From the NCBI GenBank assembly GCA_048772705.1, contig JBLWGC010000092.1:1-64000 (forward strand): DNA of 64,000 bases, in the 5' to 3' direction. Below the pieces are notes generated by a model that worked only from the letters and a program-made list of their open reading frames with translations, was not told the origin of the DNA and did not search any database. Position numbers and translations under genes: made by a program. This DNA is from Leidyana gryllorum EB-2025a (lineage: Eukaryota > Apicomplexa). Below are positions 53,067 to 63,432 of the stretch, in pieces. The number at the start of each line of letters is the position of its first letter. The stretch's first letter is position 1.

Positions 53067-54513
53067 CTATATGAGGCTATCGGGATCATCATCCAACAGA
53101 TTGACAGTGACCACATCCTGTGGAGGTGGCTTCGTCGAAGTCGCGACTCTCCGAGACCGGAAAGAAAATACCGAGTCTCCGTCTGTGTGAATGTGTAGTG
53201 TAATCACCATACTCACCCTTGGGCCGCACCAGTTTCGCTGCCTGTGTCTTTGAAGAGTGATGCCACGTCGTTCGAGGCAGTGACACGCGTCGACACATCC
53301 GTGGGACCGGCGCTCTCCTTCACCTCGTCTCCTGCCCACCAGTCGCGGCGGCTGATCCGAAGACGCAATCATCCGGGGCACTCCAGGGAGGCTCATATCA
53401 CTTCCCCGGCGATCCGATCGCCGGTGGGTGCCCGCAAACTGTTGAAGGACGTGGATTATTGACGGCGCTCTGACTCGCGCTTACCTCTCTACCGAACCAG
53501 ACCGCTCGATGCTGCCCGCATTGCTTCCGGTGGTGGCCCACATCTTGAGCGAGGGTGCGGGTGCTTGAACGACAGGGGGCGGAACCTCGACGCCCCATTG
53601 TCGCGCAGCATCTTCTGCCGTCTGGAACTTCTGCATCGATGCATACGGATTAGGTGGCAACGGATGGACGTCTTTGGACGAGGTGTCGCCACCGGTGCCC
53701 GCCACCGGATCTCGCCAAGCACCACCCAACTCTCCCCATCCAGGAGGCAGTGAGGCAGCGGGACTATGGTGCTCGAACACCGGCTTATTTTCGATACCCA
53801 CATATTTAGCTCTGCACGTAGTGTCTGTGTGTGAACCGCCGCGGCCTAGTTGGCCGATTGCACTTACGCATCTTCCATAGCTTTAACTCTCGCGGGCTCA
53901 ATGGTATCGGGATGATCCACAAATTCAACAATCGTTAGAGCTTTCTGGCGCACTGGAGTGGCGCGACAGCATTATCAACTCGGAACACGATCCACAAAAG
54001 CTCACCTCCACCGCCTTGCTCTCGGATGCCATCATGATATCGAAAGTTAGTTAGATTCCGTATCCGCATACAGCCATTACGACAGTCATCGAGCACACGG
54101 GATGGGCCCAGCAAAACCAGATACTCCAGTAAACACAGCGACTGATGAAAGCAGTTCCCGCGTGCGTGTGTGTGCGGTGCTGGTCAAGAAACGTACTTTG
54201 TAAAGCCTTCTCCATTGAGACGGAGTGCTGTCCAGACAATCCCATACTGTTTGCATTATTTGATGATAGTTCTGTATATTGTTGCTCGCCGTAGCGATTA
54301 CGCGCAACTTTGAATTCGATACGGAACAATCGTCTTCATCCGCCACCTCCCTCAGAGCTCGTGACAAGGGGGTTACTGTACCGAAACTGACGATGATGAA
54401 CAAGTAGACATTAGAACTTCAAAGTAGCGCACTCACTATTCCTCAGTCTTCTCACGAACGAGTTTAGAGACGCTTCGGAAGATCTTCGATATCTCCGTGT
54501 AGGTGTCATCCAT
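53067..54513 (-). CDS. Epsin-type ENTH-domain protein
   Basis: Seven exons: 54437-54513, 54197-54386, 54006-54141, 53868-53952, 53485-53811, 53217-53351, 53067-53148; 343 residues. The ENTH domain (residues 1-145) is clear: VWDCLDSTPSQWRRLYKSLC, LLEYLVLLGPSRVLDDCRNG, NLTNFRYHDGIREQG, VRQKALTIVEFVDHP. ENTH domains bind PtdIns(4,5)P2 and bend membranes in clathrin coats. The tail is Gly/Pro/Ser-rich with an acidic DWWAGDE segment and ends NLLDDDPDSLI, close to a clathrin box (LL.D/E). The 133-base intron at 53352-53484 is inferred; an alternative smaller intron gives a premature stop. Confidence 0.85.
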
Positions 54514-54579
54514 TTTTGGTATATATACCTAACTACTACTTGGTGCAATTTAGGAGTGAATTACAAACACAAACTCTCC

Positions 54580-54597
54580 TAGGGCTTAGGGCTTAGG
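54580..54597 (+). repeat. Interstitial TTAGGGC-like repeat
   Basis: TAGGGCTTAGGGCTTAGG, about two and a half copies of a 7-base unit resembling telomeric TTAGGG or TTTAGGG repeats. It lies about 70-85 bases upstream of the epsin ATG and downstream of the uS12 gene. It may be a regulatory box or a chance repeat. Confidence 0.5.
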
Positions 54598-54790
54598 ACA
54601 GCTGAGGTCTGGTCACACCCAACTACGGTATAGTCAGTGGACTGATGACATTAGCCAATTAGTGGACAACAAGAAAACAAGCGCTATGTATATCAGAGTG
54701 AAGCCACTATTGACACGAGTACAGAGTAGGGCAGTAACTCAATTGGTTTGGTGGTTGCTTTGGTGGATACAGAAGGTGAGAAAAGGGCAT

Positions 54791-55264
54791 TTAGTTGCGG
54801 GGCTTCTCCTTCTTCTCCTTGAAGAGAGCCAGGAGGGAGACACCGGACACCTTAACGATCTTGAACCTGACACCGGGGAAATCACCAACAGCGTGGCCCG
54901 AACGACCGAAACCGGCAACAAGCACCTCGTCGTTCTCATCAATGTAGTTCAGACAACCGTCACGGGGGACGAAAGCAGTGATTTTCTTGCCAGACTTGAT
55001 GAGCTGGACGCGCACGCACTTTCTGGTAGCCGAGTTAGGCTGCTTGGCAGTGATACCGACTTTCTCCACAACGATTCCCTTAGCGTGGGAAGAACCCATG
55101 AAGGGGTTGAACTTCCATCTTGAACCCAAAGCAACCTTCTTGTAAGCCTTATCGGCCCACTTCTGGGTCTTTCTGCGTTGGCGGAGCTTGCGAGCGCAAC
55201 GAATACCACGAGCTATGCCTGCGAAACTTGTTTACAGTGATCAAAACCACTCCTTACCTCCCAT
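54791..55264 (-). CDS. RPS23: 40S ribosomal protein uS12 (RPS23)
   Basis: Exons 55258-55264 and 54791-55218 join to 144 residues, matching the normal 143. The first exon is only seven bases, ATGGGAG. The protein reads [79 protein letters not shown], essentially the universal sequence. uS12 lies in the 40S decoding centre. The usual PNSA loop with its hydroxylated proline is present. The 39-base intron directly behind the start codon is typical of ribosomal protein genes with early introns. Expected to be highly expressed. Confidence 0.97.
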
Positions 55265-55415
55265 GTTGAGTGACTGCCGAGCTCCAGCGTACTGGAAAGC
55301 GCTTCAAAAAAAGACAGCTGGCAAAAGCGCAAAAATAACTTGTTATGTCGTCTGCTCGAATTAAACTCCGCCCCCGCCCCATGCTGACTTCTCCTATTGC
55401 TCTAACTCAGCCTCG

Positions 55416-56185
55416 CTAACACCCTTTGTACATCGTCACTGCAAACACACAATCCGTCTAACACCCACAACGCCACTCCCGCAACGCCTACCTGCTTGCA
55501 TCAAATATGCGTGCTTCGTTTTCCTGGCGGCCTTTTCCATCCGCTCCACGTTGGACTGGTCCAAAGCCAAGGACAATCTCACCGCCAACTCGTTGGCCAA
55601 CGACTAATAATCACAGTCACAATTAATTTAATTACCCCACACGTAGTGTCCACTCACCACCACTCCAAACCGCATAGCGGTCTCAAATAAGTGAATGGAA
55701 GCTGTCAAATTGCGACTTACGTCCAGCAAAGTGCATCTGAGACATCAAGTCATCGTGTCCGCCGCCCGCACACACGCCCCTTACCGATCCGTGTGGACGA
55801 AATCCACCAGACTACGCACCACTTCTGGACTCGCTCCAGACACAGCGATCACTGCGCGAGTCTTCGAGGCCAACATCTCGGCAAATACCCGAGATCGAGC
55901 CACCAAAAGCGCACGGTTCGCCGGGAAGATCTCTTTTTCGCAGACCACAGTACAGTCAGAGATGGGAGTGGGGGTCTTATCGTAATCTGCTGAGCGATAC
56001 AGACGTTCCAAATCCGCACGAAGACTGCTTTGGGCGCAGCAGTTTGCCGAAATCTGGGTGACACTCAGGATCATTTGGCTGGGTCCTTGGCGACGAACGT
56101 CCGCGGGACGAACAGCGAAGCCTTCCCGCTCACACACCATCACGCTGGAGTCACCCGGCAGTGTATTGTAAGTGTCGGTGTACAT
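55416..56185 (-). CDS. BTB/POZ-domain protein
   Basis: Exons 55785-56185, 55658-55736, 55492-55603, 55416-55438 join to 204 residues. The BTB fold is visible: DCTVVCEKEIFPANRALLVA, ARSRVFAEMLASK, VVRSLVDFVHTD, then HLFETAMRFGVV and SLANELAVRLSLA, a BACK-like start. BTB domains dimerise and often recruit Cul3 ubiquitin ligase. The N-terminal 60 residues are unrecognised. The last exon is only 23 bases including the stop. I start at the ATG at 56185; the stop of the upstream Pro-rich gene is 29 bases away on the same strand. Confidence 0.75.
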
Positions 56186-56214
56186 CAGCGGTTCGTTTCC
56201 TGCAACAAAGGGTT

Positions 56215-58710
56215 TCAACGGCGTATTTGGGCGACGGCGTATTTGTGCAACACCTTACCTGGGCCTTCTGGCAGTATAATGGTGCTAACATCAAAGTTGG
56301 AGTCCCTCATCCACGCCTGGGACTGACTTGGACCTTCCAGACTGGACCTCAATATCTTGTCGTCGTCCACTCGGAAACGCATATAGAGATCCTGATGCTT
56401 CGGATGGCTCAGCGGGTAGCGAGCCGATTTCCAACGACGCTCCTCTCTGCAGGCGTTCTCAGCGGGACGCAGAATGTCTTCGTCCAGAGTCCTCGGGTCC
56501 ACTCGGCAAAGATACTTATCTGTTCGGACCGACTGTGCATTCGAAAGTCTATTATTCTTCTTAGTGAGTGAATGAGCCGCGCGTCCAGCCCGTCGAGCAG
56601 CCTCCTCTTGCGCCATGTCGCGCTCAGACTCCTGGACAGGCCGTGCGATAGGGAGCGGACGGGGATACAACACATCGGGTTGGAACTCCTCATAAGTATC
56701 CACGGTATCACGTAATTGTAGAACATACGTATCGCCACTATCTGATACCGGGCTGCTGCAACACAAATTGAAACCCCTTTTGTTTCGTGCATCAGCGCGA
56801 GCCGTAGAGCTCTGGTCATCGTCGTCTTCTGCAACTCCCTTAGACTTCTCCCGAATGTCCGAACGATCTTCTTTGTGGTCCAGTGTCTGAGCAGGAGGAG
56901 GAAGATCTTTGTGTCGAGGACGAGTGTCGTGCTCGTAGTCTTTCACTTGATCTGTCCACGTTTTGTCACCAGCCAGATTCTGGATCGTCTGCGGTGCTCC
57001 TCCCCTCTGATTGTCCGGTGGGGCATTTTCACTCGCGTCACTCTTGCGTGGTACATTCCGCTCGTTCTCAATCGCTTCCGACCACGACGAATTAACAGAC
57101 GGCCCGCGCCTGTCCTCGGGCTGAGCTGGCAATGGCCGATGAGCAGCATCGCCAGGCACAATATCACGCGTCCCTCTGGGTGACTCGCTGTCTTGGCTAC
57201 CGGGAGGCGGCATATCGCGGGTGCCAGCGGCAGGGGGAGGGGGCATATCGCGGGTTCCGGGGGGAGGTGGTGGCGGCATATCGCGGGTTCCGGGGGGAGG
57301 TGGTGGCGGCATATCGCGGGTTCCGGGGGGAGGTGGTGGCGGCATATCGCGGGTACCAGCGCCTGGTGGAGGCGGCATATCGCGGGTTCCGGGGGGAGGC
57401 GGGGGAGGCAGATCTCTCGTGAGGGGAGGTGTCACTGTCTCCGTGGGCCTCTGGTGTTCTACCGGAACAAAGTCTCTGGTGTGTTCTCCTCTGTCCGCGG
57501 GGCGACCACTTGCTGAGTGGGAAGCGTCAGTTGGCGGGGGTCTGTGCGGGCCACCCGGCACAGGGCTCGGTGCGTCTGTGAATGGAGGGCTGCTTTGATG
57601 TTGGGGGCCACCAGCTGGCGGTGACGGCCCCTGCGAATAATAGTTTCTGGACGGGCGGTCCTGCTGTAGCGCTTGGTTCCAATCCGAAGTTTTCGACCCG
57701 AGAACAACTTCACTTTCCGGACCCCTTTCCAACGTATCGTACGCGACGTGATCTTTGCTGCTGCGAATGTGCTCAGGATCCCGCCATTGGTTCGAAACAC
57801 CCGAACCGCGAATAACTCCATTCTCGCACACCAATTCGTCGCCTTCATGACCAACTGCAGGCGCCGTATCCCGACACATCGAGAAAAAACCTCCCTGACG
57901 TCTGTCACGTGAAGCTTCTTGCGATTGGAAAGAACCCGACCTCTCTTTTACCCGACCACCGGCTGGAAACGTCACGTCGTCCGATATACCTTGGTACTTT
58001 TTCGCTGGGGAGGACTCTCCAGCGCCCCAACCACATAAATTGCCACTCGTCACTTCTCGTTGAGTGTAAACAGTTGGACCGCCTTGGGGGGGTTCATATT
58101 CCTCTTCTTCGTTTGCCGGCCCTTGGCAACACATGAACCCTGCTGCTCCATCACGCTCTACTGAACGGTTTCTATACTCCACGTACTCCTTAGGTCCGTA
58201 TTGACTGTCCAGAACACTTTGTCCCATGCCCTCTCCACAAAAAGGCTTTGAATTAGGCATAAGAGGTCTTTCATTCTGCATCGGCCGTGCAGGCGGAAGA
58301 TCGGGTACAGGTGTTGCAACATTCAACATGGGTGGAACTGCTTCAATTGGTGGAGGTACTTCCCCTTCCAGTGTAGAGGGGGGTATCGCTCCAACTGGTG
58401 GAGGTACCTCCCCTTCCAGTGTAGAGGGGGGTATCGCTCCAACTGGTGGAGGTACCTCCCCTTCCATTGTGTAGGGGGGTATCGCCCCCACTGGTCGAAG
58501 AGCGTCAACTTCATGATGGGGTAGCTTTGCTGGCCGTTGTATCGGTTTCACGGGCCTCTCCGTGGGAGGAGGAGGAACATGCGAATTTATGATAGTGCGT
58601 GGAGGGACTCGATCGAGCTCTATCGTGGGTACGTACAGTGACGAAGGGGATTGGGCAGTAATATCATGGCTGTAGGTGCCGATGTCACAACACAAGTTTG
58701 GTTGCATCAT
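56215..58710 (-). CDS. Pro-rich repeat protein with scattered Cys motifs
   Basis: 831 residues, single exon, ATG at 58710. Two tandem repeat blocks are present: a 16-residue unit (PPVGAIPPSTLEGEVP) repeated three times near residues 70-120, and an 11-residue unit (TRDMPPPPPPG) about six times near residues 425-500. Between them are short hydrophobic Cys motifs: GFMCCQGP, LCGWGAG, FFSMCRD, FNLCCSSP. Only the last 100 residues look folded (HQDLYMRFRVDDDKILR, DSNFDVSTIILPEGPG). The Cys motifs could be acylation or metal sites; that is inference. It resembles structural pellicle or cytoskeletal proteins in composition only. Family unknown. Confidence 0.75.
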   Translation of the reverse strand: MMQPNLCCDIGTYSHDITAQSPSSLYVPTIELDRVPPRTIINSHVPPPPTERPVKPIQRPAKLPHHEVDALRPVGAIPPYTMEGEVPPPVGAIPPSTLEGEVPPPVGAIPPSTLEGEVPPPIEAVPPMLNVATPVPDLPPARPMQNERPLMPNSKPFCGEGMGQSVLDSQYGPKEYVEYRNRSVERDGAAGFMCCQGPANEEEEYEPPQGGPTVYTQREVTSGNLCGWGAGESSPAKKYQGISDDVTFPAGGRVKERSGSFQSQEASRDRRQGGFFSMCRDTAPAVGHEGDELVCENGVIRGSGVSNQWRDPEHIRSSKDHVAYDTLERGPESEVVLGSKTSDWNQALQQDRPSRNYYSQGPSPPAGGPQHQSSPPFTDAPSPVPGGPHRPPPTDASHSASGRPADRGEHTRDFVPVEHQRPTETVTPPLTRDLPPPPPPGTRDMPPPPGAGTRDMPPPPPPGTRDMPPPPPPGTRDMPPPPPPGTRDMPPPPAAGTRDMPPPGSQDSESPRGTRDIVPGDAAHRPLPAQPEDRRGPSVNSSWSEAIENERNVPRKSDASENAPPDNQRGGAPQTIQNLAGDKTWTDQVKDYEHDTRPRHKDLPPPAQTLDHKEDRSDIREKSKGVAEDDDDQSSTARADARNKRGFNLCCSSPVSDSGDTYVLQLRDTVDTYEEFQPDVLYPRPLPIARPVQESERDMAQEEAARRAGRAAHSLTKKNNRLSNAQSVRTDKYLCRVDPRTLDEDILRPAENACREERRWKSARYPLSHPKHQDLYMRFRVDDDKILRSSLEGPSQSQAWMRDSNFDVSTIILPEGPGKVLHKYAVAQIRR
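57207..57420 (-). repeat. 33-base coding tandem repeat
   Basis: About six units of a 33-base repeat encoding TRDMPPPPPPG inside the Pro-rich gene. The central three units are almost identical at the nucleotide level, suggesting recent expansion. Confidence 0.85.
58345..58496 (-). repeat. 48-base coding tandem repeat
   Basis: Three near-identical 48-base units encoding PPVGAIPPSTLEGEVP in the N-terminal part of the Pro-rich gene. The copies differ at only a few positions. Confidence 0.85.
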
Positions 58711-58779
58711 GATCAGATTAGCTTGGTGAAAGAAAAAATTGGTGCGACACTCTCGCCAGCTTATCTTGTATGCAAAAGC

Positions 58780-59767
58780 TTAACTGAAAGGGACGGGAGG
58801 TCCCACCACTGTGCTCCCAGTAGGTACACCAGGCCCAAGCTGGCCAGAGACGCCTAGTTGCGTAACAACATTCCCCCCATAGCCAGTGGGGAAGTTTGCT
58901 TCAGATCCTAGGAGCGGAAAGCCATATCCGAAGAATGGGCGATAGTAGTAAGGGAAGGTAACACCCATTACGCTGCCACACCCGTATCTGCAATACATCT
59001 CTGAAGGATACGCTTTATAGACGCCTTCTATCGGGGGAGGACCAGCTGGGACTGGGTCCACTATGACAGCTTGTTTCTTGCCTAGACTCCGCTGATCTGC
59101 TATTCCTGCCTGCGCTTTTTGGAGACCTTGCTCGTCAATGATGATGTTGCCAAGGAGGTTGTCTTCGGCATCCTTCAACTCAGCGATACTGGGATTGATC
59201 CACAGCTTCGAGCCGTCAGAGTAATTCATAATCATCCGACCCGGCCCGATGGGGGTCATGCTTTCCAGCTCGAACTCGAGGGTGTACTTTAGCTTGTCGG
59301 CGTCTGGCCACAGTGGTGAAGTTTGAATGGACTCAGGGTTCAAACGCAAGTTCATTGTCGGGTTTGGTTGAGCTATGTTTCTGTTGTTTCCGATGTCTTG
59401 GAGATACCTGCGGGGGGCAGTGTGGTGGTCATACGATGCGGGTGGCACGAAAGAAGTGCAGAGCAATTGGACGAAAATGACGAACAAGCAACCCAAAGAA
59501 AAGGCAGCAACCAAATGAACCAGATTGCGACGATACCAGGGCACCTGCCCGGGAGGACTATGATCTAGTGCCTGATAAAGATATGACGAGATGTAGAAAG
59601 TAATTTCTTACTTCTTTGATCCGGCAGAATACGTGCTCAGCCACTTCATCACTTGTGGAACTGCGCACTGCTTCGGACTTGGTTGCAAATTCGTCAACCG
59701 TGTGGCTACGAACCTCCGTGAGCTCCACGTTGAAGTCTGAGGGAATCTGAGTGGGCGTGCGCGTCAT
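58780..59767 (-). CDS. Type II membrane protein, unrecognised
   Basis: Exons 59612-59767 and 58780-59571 join to 315 residues. A 70-residue N-terminal part is followed by one hydrophobic helix (LVHLVAAFSLGCLFVIFVQL, about residues 73-92) preceded by WYRRN, which predicts a cytosolic N-terminus. The lumenal part is Pro/Gly/Tyr-rich, with YCRYGCGSVMGVTFPYYYRP and a Gly/Val-rich end. I recognise no domain. It lies 31 bases from the divergent coronin ATG and directly upstream, on the same strand, of the Pro-rich gene. A Golgi or cell-surface protein is inference. Confidence 0.65.
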
Positions 59768-59798
59768 ATTTCGTGCGTCTCCAGTGTGCGCACACACG

Positions 59799-62055
59799 AT
59801 GACTTCTCCGAGCCCGATATCGCGACGCTCGGTCGGGCGTAATGTATTTGGGGAGGCATGGCGCGAGTGTTTCAGGGATCTACAGACATCGAATCGCGCT
59901 CCTGACGGTTCTTTGTTGGCTGCCAGTTCAAAGCTGCTAGTGACTTGCTGGGAAACGGGTGGAGGGGGGACGGTCGGAGTGCTGGATCACCAGGATGTTG
60001 GAAAGAGGAACCCGCCGGTTACTCTTTTCCGAGGCCATCGAGGCGCAGTGCATGATGTTCAATTCTCTCCCTACTATGATACAATTTTCGCTACGGCCTC
60101 AGAAGGTAGGCACCGTTTGTTCCAGGTCCTGAAATCTATCATCGGCAGATGGGAGCGTCAAGCTATGGGATTGTCCCAGTGTGCAAAGTCGAGACGAAAG
60201 TTGTCGCGACGCTGTAGCCACGCTGCAGGTAATGTGGGTAATTGAGCTGATGATCTACAGCAGTCTGCAATCATCAGGGCCACGACAAGAAAGTATCCCA
60301 TGTAGCATTTCATCATGTTGCGGAGTGGATCATTGCAAGTGCCGGGGTGGACTGTACAGTTCGAACCTGGGACTTCGAGACTCAGAAATGTGTGCGAACC
60401 ACTACAGCACCGCAGGCACCAAATTGCCTGGCATGGAATTACACAGGAGCTCTATTGGGTTTCACGACAAAAGATCACCACGTTCGAATAGTAGATCCAA
60501 GACAAAATGCAGAAGTGGGGTCAATGCGGTGTCACGAGGGTGGCAAGCCGATCAAATGTTGCTGGTTGGGGAGCGATAGAAATCCCACTGAGCATTATCT
60601 ATTAAGTTCCGGATTCAGCAAGTTGGCGGATCGCGAAATAGCTCTGTGGGATATCCGAAATACGGACCAATGGTGGGTGGCCGCTTTAAGGCCGCATTTC
60701 TTACTGAAATTGATGTGTGCAGTGTCCAGAAGGTGGAAGTTGATCGGCAATCGAGCACCATAACTCCAATTTTCGACTCTGGTACCGATCTATTGTTTGT
60801 ATTTGGCCGGGGCGACGGCAATGTACGATTCTTTGAACTCAAAGATGGTCATTTAGAGAAGCTGGGTGTCTTCAACACCACTGAGCCCGCACGCGAGCTG
60901 GCATTCATTCCGAAAAGGTGAGCGTGGTTGAGTGTTCGTGCCTTCGGTCATGTGGGAGTGGGCAGAGGTGTGGATATCTCGCGATGCGAAGTTATGAGAG
61001 GATACAAGCTACAAAGCTCGAGTGTGATTCAACCGATTTCTTTTATCGTTCCGCGGCGGAACAAGGGGGAGTTCCAAGTCGAACTGTACCCCCCCTGTCA
61101 CGCAGGGGAGCCGGCTACATCTGCGCAGGAATGGTTAGGCAACAGCCAAGCCACCCAAATTCTGCGGAGTATGGAACCAGGTAAATACTTAATCTCTCCC
61201 TTCCTCACTCATTTCGCTGGTGTGAGTAGTGAATGGCCAAAGCCCGTTTGAAAGCAATCGTCGGCCCGTTCCCGGCGCGTTAGAATTCGCCCTTCGCTCC
61301 AAGTCGACCAACATGAGTCGCGCTCCGAGTGTGCTGGCTAAGCAACTGACAGTTCAAGAGAGGCAACACGATGACATTATCGCTCGATTGCAAAATCAGA
61401 TCCGCGAGGTGAGTGAGGTCGCTCTATAAGCTTTCGTGGACTTGCGGACGATCAGTTGGAAATAACGTTGGGCGAGAGGGACCGCGAGATCGCAAGTGCC
61501 CAACAGACTATCAGCAAATTGAGAGACGAGCTGCGGACATATCAACAGTACGGAACGCCAGCGACCTATCAAGCTGCGGATGAGCAAATGCTGGCGGACG
61601 CGCTCAAGGAAACGAAGCAAGGAGTGCTCACAGCTTTAGACGAGCTGCATAAGTTGCGAGAGGAGACTCGAAAGAATGGGACCAGCACGCAACAAGAGGT
61701 GGAGGAAATGAAAAAGCTCCTGCAGGCTGGAGCCGCGGGTAAGCCCGCGACCAGAGAGAGCCGGTGGAAATGGAAGTCGAGAGCAACTGACACCACGTCG
61801 CATTCGGGAGAGAACTCCACTGCTGTGGAACATGTGTTGACAAGGTGCAAAGAATTGGAGAAGCGTAATATGGAATTGGAGGCTCTACTGGTCCAGTTGC
61901 GGGTTGCTTCTGGTATGCAGCGGTCCAGAAAGAACAATTCAAAGGGAGAGTCGGATGTCGAAGTCTGGATAGGCAATGACCAAATGTCACAGTCCTCATA
62001 CGGAGGTCGCATTGGATGTGCTCCCGGACTCAGTGTCTGTCGAGGACCTTTCTGA
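59799..62055 (+). CDS. Coronin
   Basis: Seven exons: 59799-60105, 60149-60228, 60278-60672, 60723-60917, 60966-61180, 61230-61408, 61456-62055; 656 residues. Coronin signatures: RNVFGEAWRECFRDL near the N-terminus, FRGHRGAVHDVQFSPYYD, DGSVKLWD, LQGHDKKVSHVAFHH, FGRGDGNVRFFEL, IPKRGVDISRCEV, FQVELYPPC and SAQEWLG. The beta-propeller is followed by a unique linker and a C-terminal coiled coil (RQHDDIIARLQNQIRELEIT, LDELHKLREETRK). Coronin binds F-actin and modulates Arp2/3. The tail is about 100 residues longer than in short coronins. WD-blade joins match family consensus at four splice sites, supporting the exon model. Confidence 0.92.
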
Positions 62056-62443
62056 AGGTGGCAGAGTAGCCGGAAGCTCCCCTGACGTCGGGACCCACAA
62101 GACGTATTGCACCTTATTTATTTGATCATCTGCGTCATCGATTGCTGAGGATTCGTTGGTGTTGGTGAGCGGCTGCATTGACAATGGCGGCTGATGAGGG
62201 GGGTGGTACAACAGGACTGGCTCTCTTGGGTTTGGGGGGGAGTTGTCGCTCCAAATCTCGAATGGGCACCTTTGGGCGTCCAAGTACTTTCCAGTACCGC
62301 GAACTAATGATCATTGATACTTTCTCTATAACTATATCTCGCTTACGGTCGTGGTTTTTCGGGGTTCTTTGGTGGGGGTTCACTCATAAGCGCATGCTCG
62401 TGAGAGATTTCAAAAGGTGTGGAAATAACGTGTATGTGCTCGC
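62056..62443. other. Convergent intergenic region
   Basis: About 390 bases between the 3' ends of coronin and PSMA2. A minus-strand frame at 62135-62383 encodes 82 residues (PPKPKRASPVVPPPSS) and a plus-strand frame at 62178-62465 encodes 95, but neither has recognisable blocks. This is the only loosely packed convergent junction in the window. Confidence 0.5.
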
Positions 62444-63342
62444 TCACTCGACTTCGCCCAAATAGTCTTTGATTTCTTCCGTAGAGAGTAATCTGAACTT
62501 GGTATCCGGTCCCACAATACCAATCTCGATCGTGGTCTCCGTCAGCGCCCCCTCGAAAGATTCTTTCAGCGTCCGAATTGCCGTGTGAATCGCGTCATCG
62601 AGCTCGGCGTTCTCCTGGAACCTGTGGGAAATCCGCATCCAGAGTCAGAAACTCCTAGTCTGCACTCACCTGCGCTCTAAGAAGGTCTTGGCATTCTGCA
62701 TTTCACGACCTATGGCGGTAGCCTTCCACCCAAAGTAAGCGCCAGAAGGATCCACTTGATATAGTCGGGGGCCTTCATCGTCATATCCTGCGACCAGCAA
62801 GGAACAGCCGAAAGGTCTCACACCTCCAGACTGGGTGAACTCCTGTAATGTATTTGCCAGCACCTTCACGAGTTGTAGTGTCGGAATAGGCTCTCCATAC
62901 ATCTTTTCATACATTAAAGCTTCCTTCCGTGCCATGGACAAGATAACTCGGAAATCAGCTGGCATTCCCGCGTACGAGCACCCAATATGGCCGCAGATCG
63001 ACTCCACTTTCGCCAGAGACTTCTCGTCGATTGTCGTGGACCCTAACTTCTTTTCAGCAGCAATGACAACCCCATCACGGGCCTGAAATAGAAGGTTTAA
63101 AACACCATCAGGATGACAACGAGATGGTTTACACATCGAACGGAAGCTGTCGCTGTGGAGATAACGAGAGGGGGACGATCAGCTCACACCACCGTTGAGA
63201 TGCAGACACACGTGTGTAGTCTTACTTTGATGCCCAGAGCGGGCCGCCCTTGTCGGTTGACGGCATTCAAAGCATATTCGATCTGCACAAGCTTGCCAGT
63301 GGGACTGAAAGTGGTTAGACTAAAGCTGTAATCGTCACCCAT
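62444..63342 (-). CDS. PSMA2: 20S proteasome subunit alpha 2
   Basis: Exons 63226-63342, 62670-63082, 62444-62621 join to 235 residues (human 234). N-terminus [20 protein letters not shown] with IEYALNAV is the alpha2 gate signature; then [87 protein letters not shown]. Alpha subunits form the outer, non-catalytic rings of the 20S core. The first intron (143 bases) is longer than average. It sits 90 bases downstream of PA28 on the same strand, putting the core subunit next to an activator of that same ring. Confidence 0.95.
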
Positions 63343-63432
63343 GACGGATCAGATACGAAATTTTTACTAAGAGGTGAGACTGGAGTGGCATGTTGGTCCC
63401 ATGCAGGAAGCTACAAAATAACATCTATCACT

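Noticed and set aside
53397-53440. Extra small exon in the epsin gene after an acceptor near 53440
   Set aside because: Using it shifts the next exon out of frame or ends in a stop; the longer 133-base intron restores an in-frame tail with a clathrin-box-like end.
60355-60372. tRNA T-loop-like GTTCGAACC
   Set aside because: It lies inside the coronin coding sequence (TVRTW) and no anticodon arm, acceptor stem or A-box can be paired around it.
62135-62465. Small opposite-strand open frames between coronin and PSMA2
   Set aside because: Neither shows conserved blocks; both are probably chance frames.
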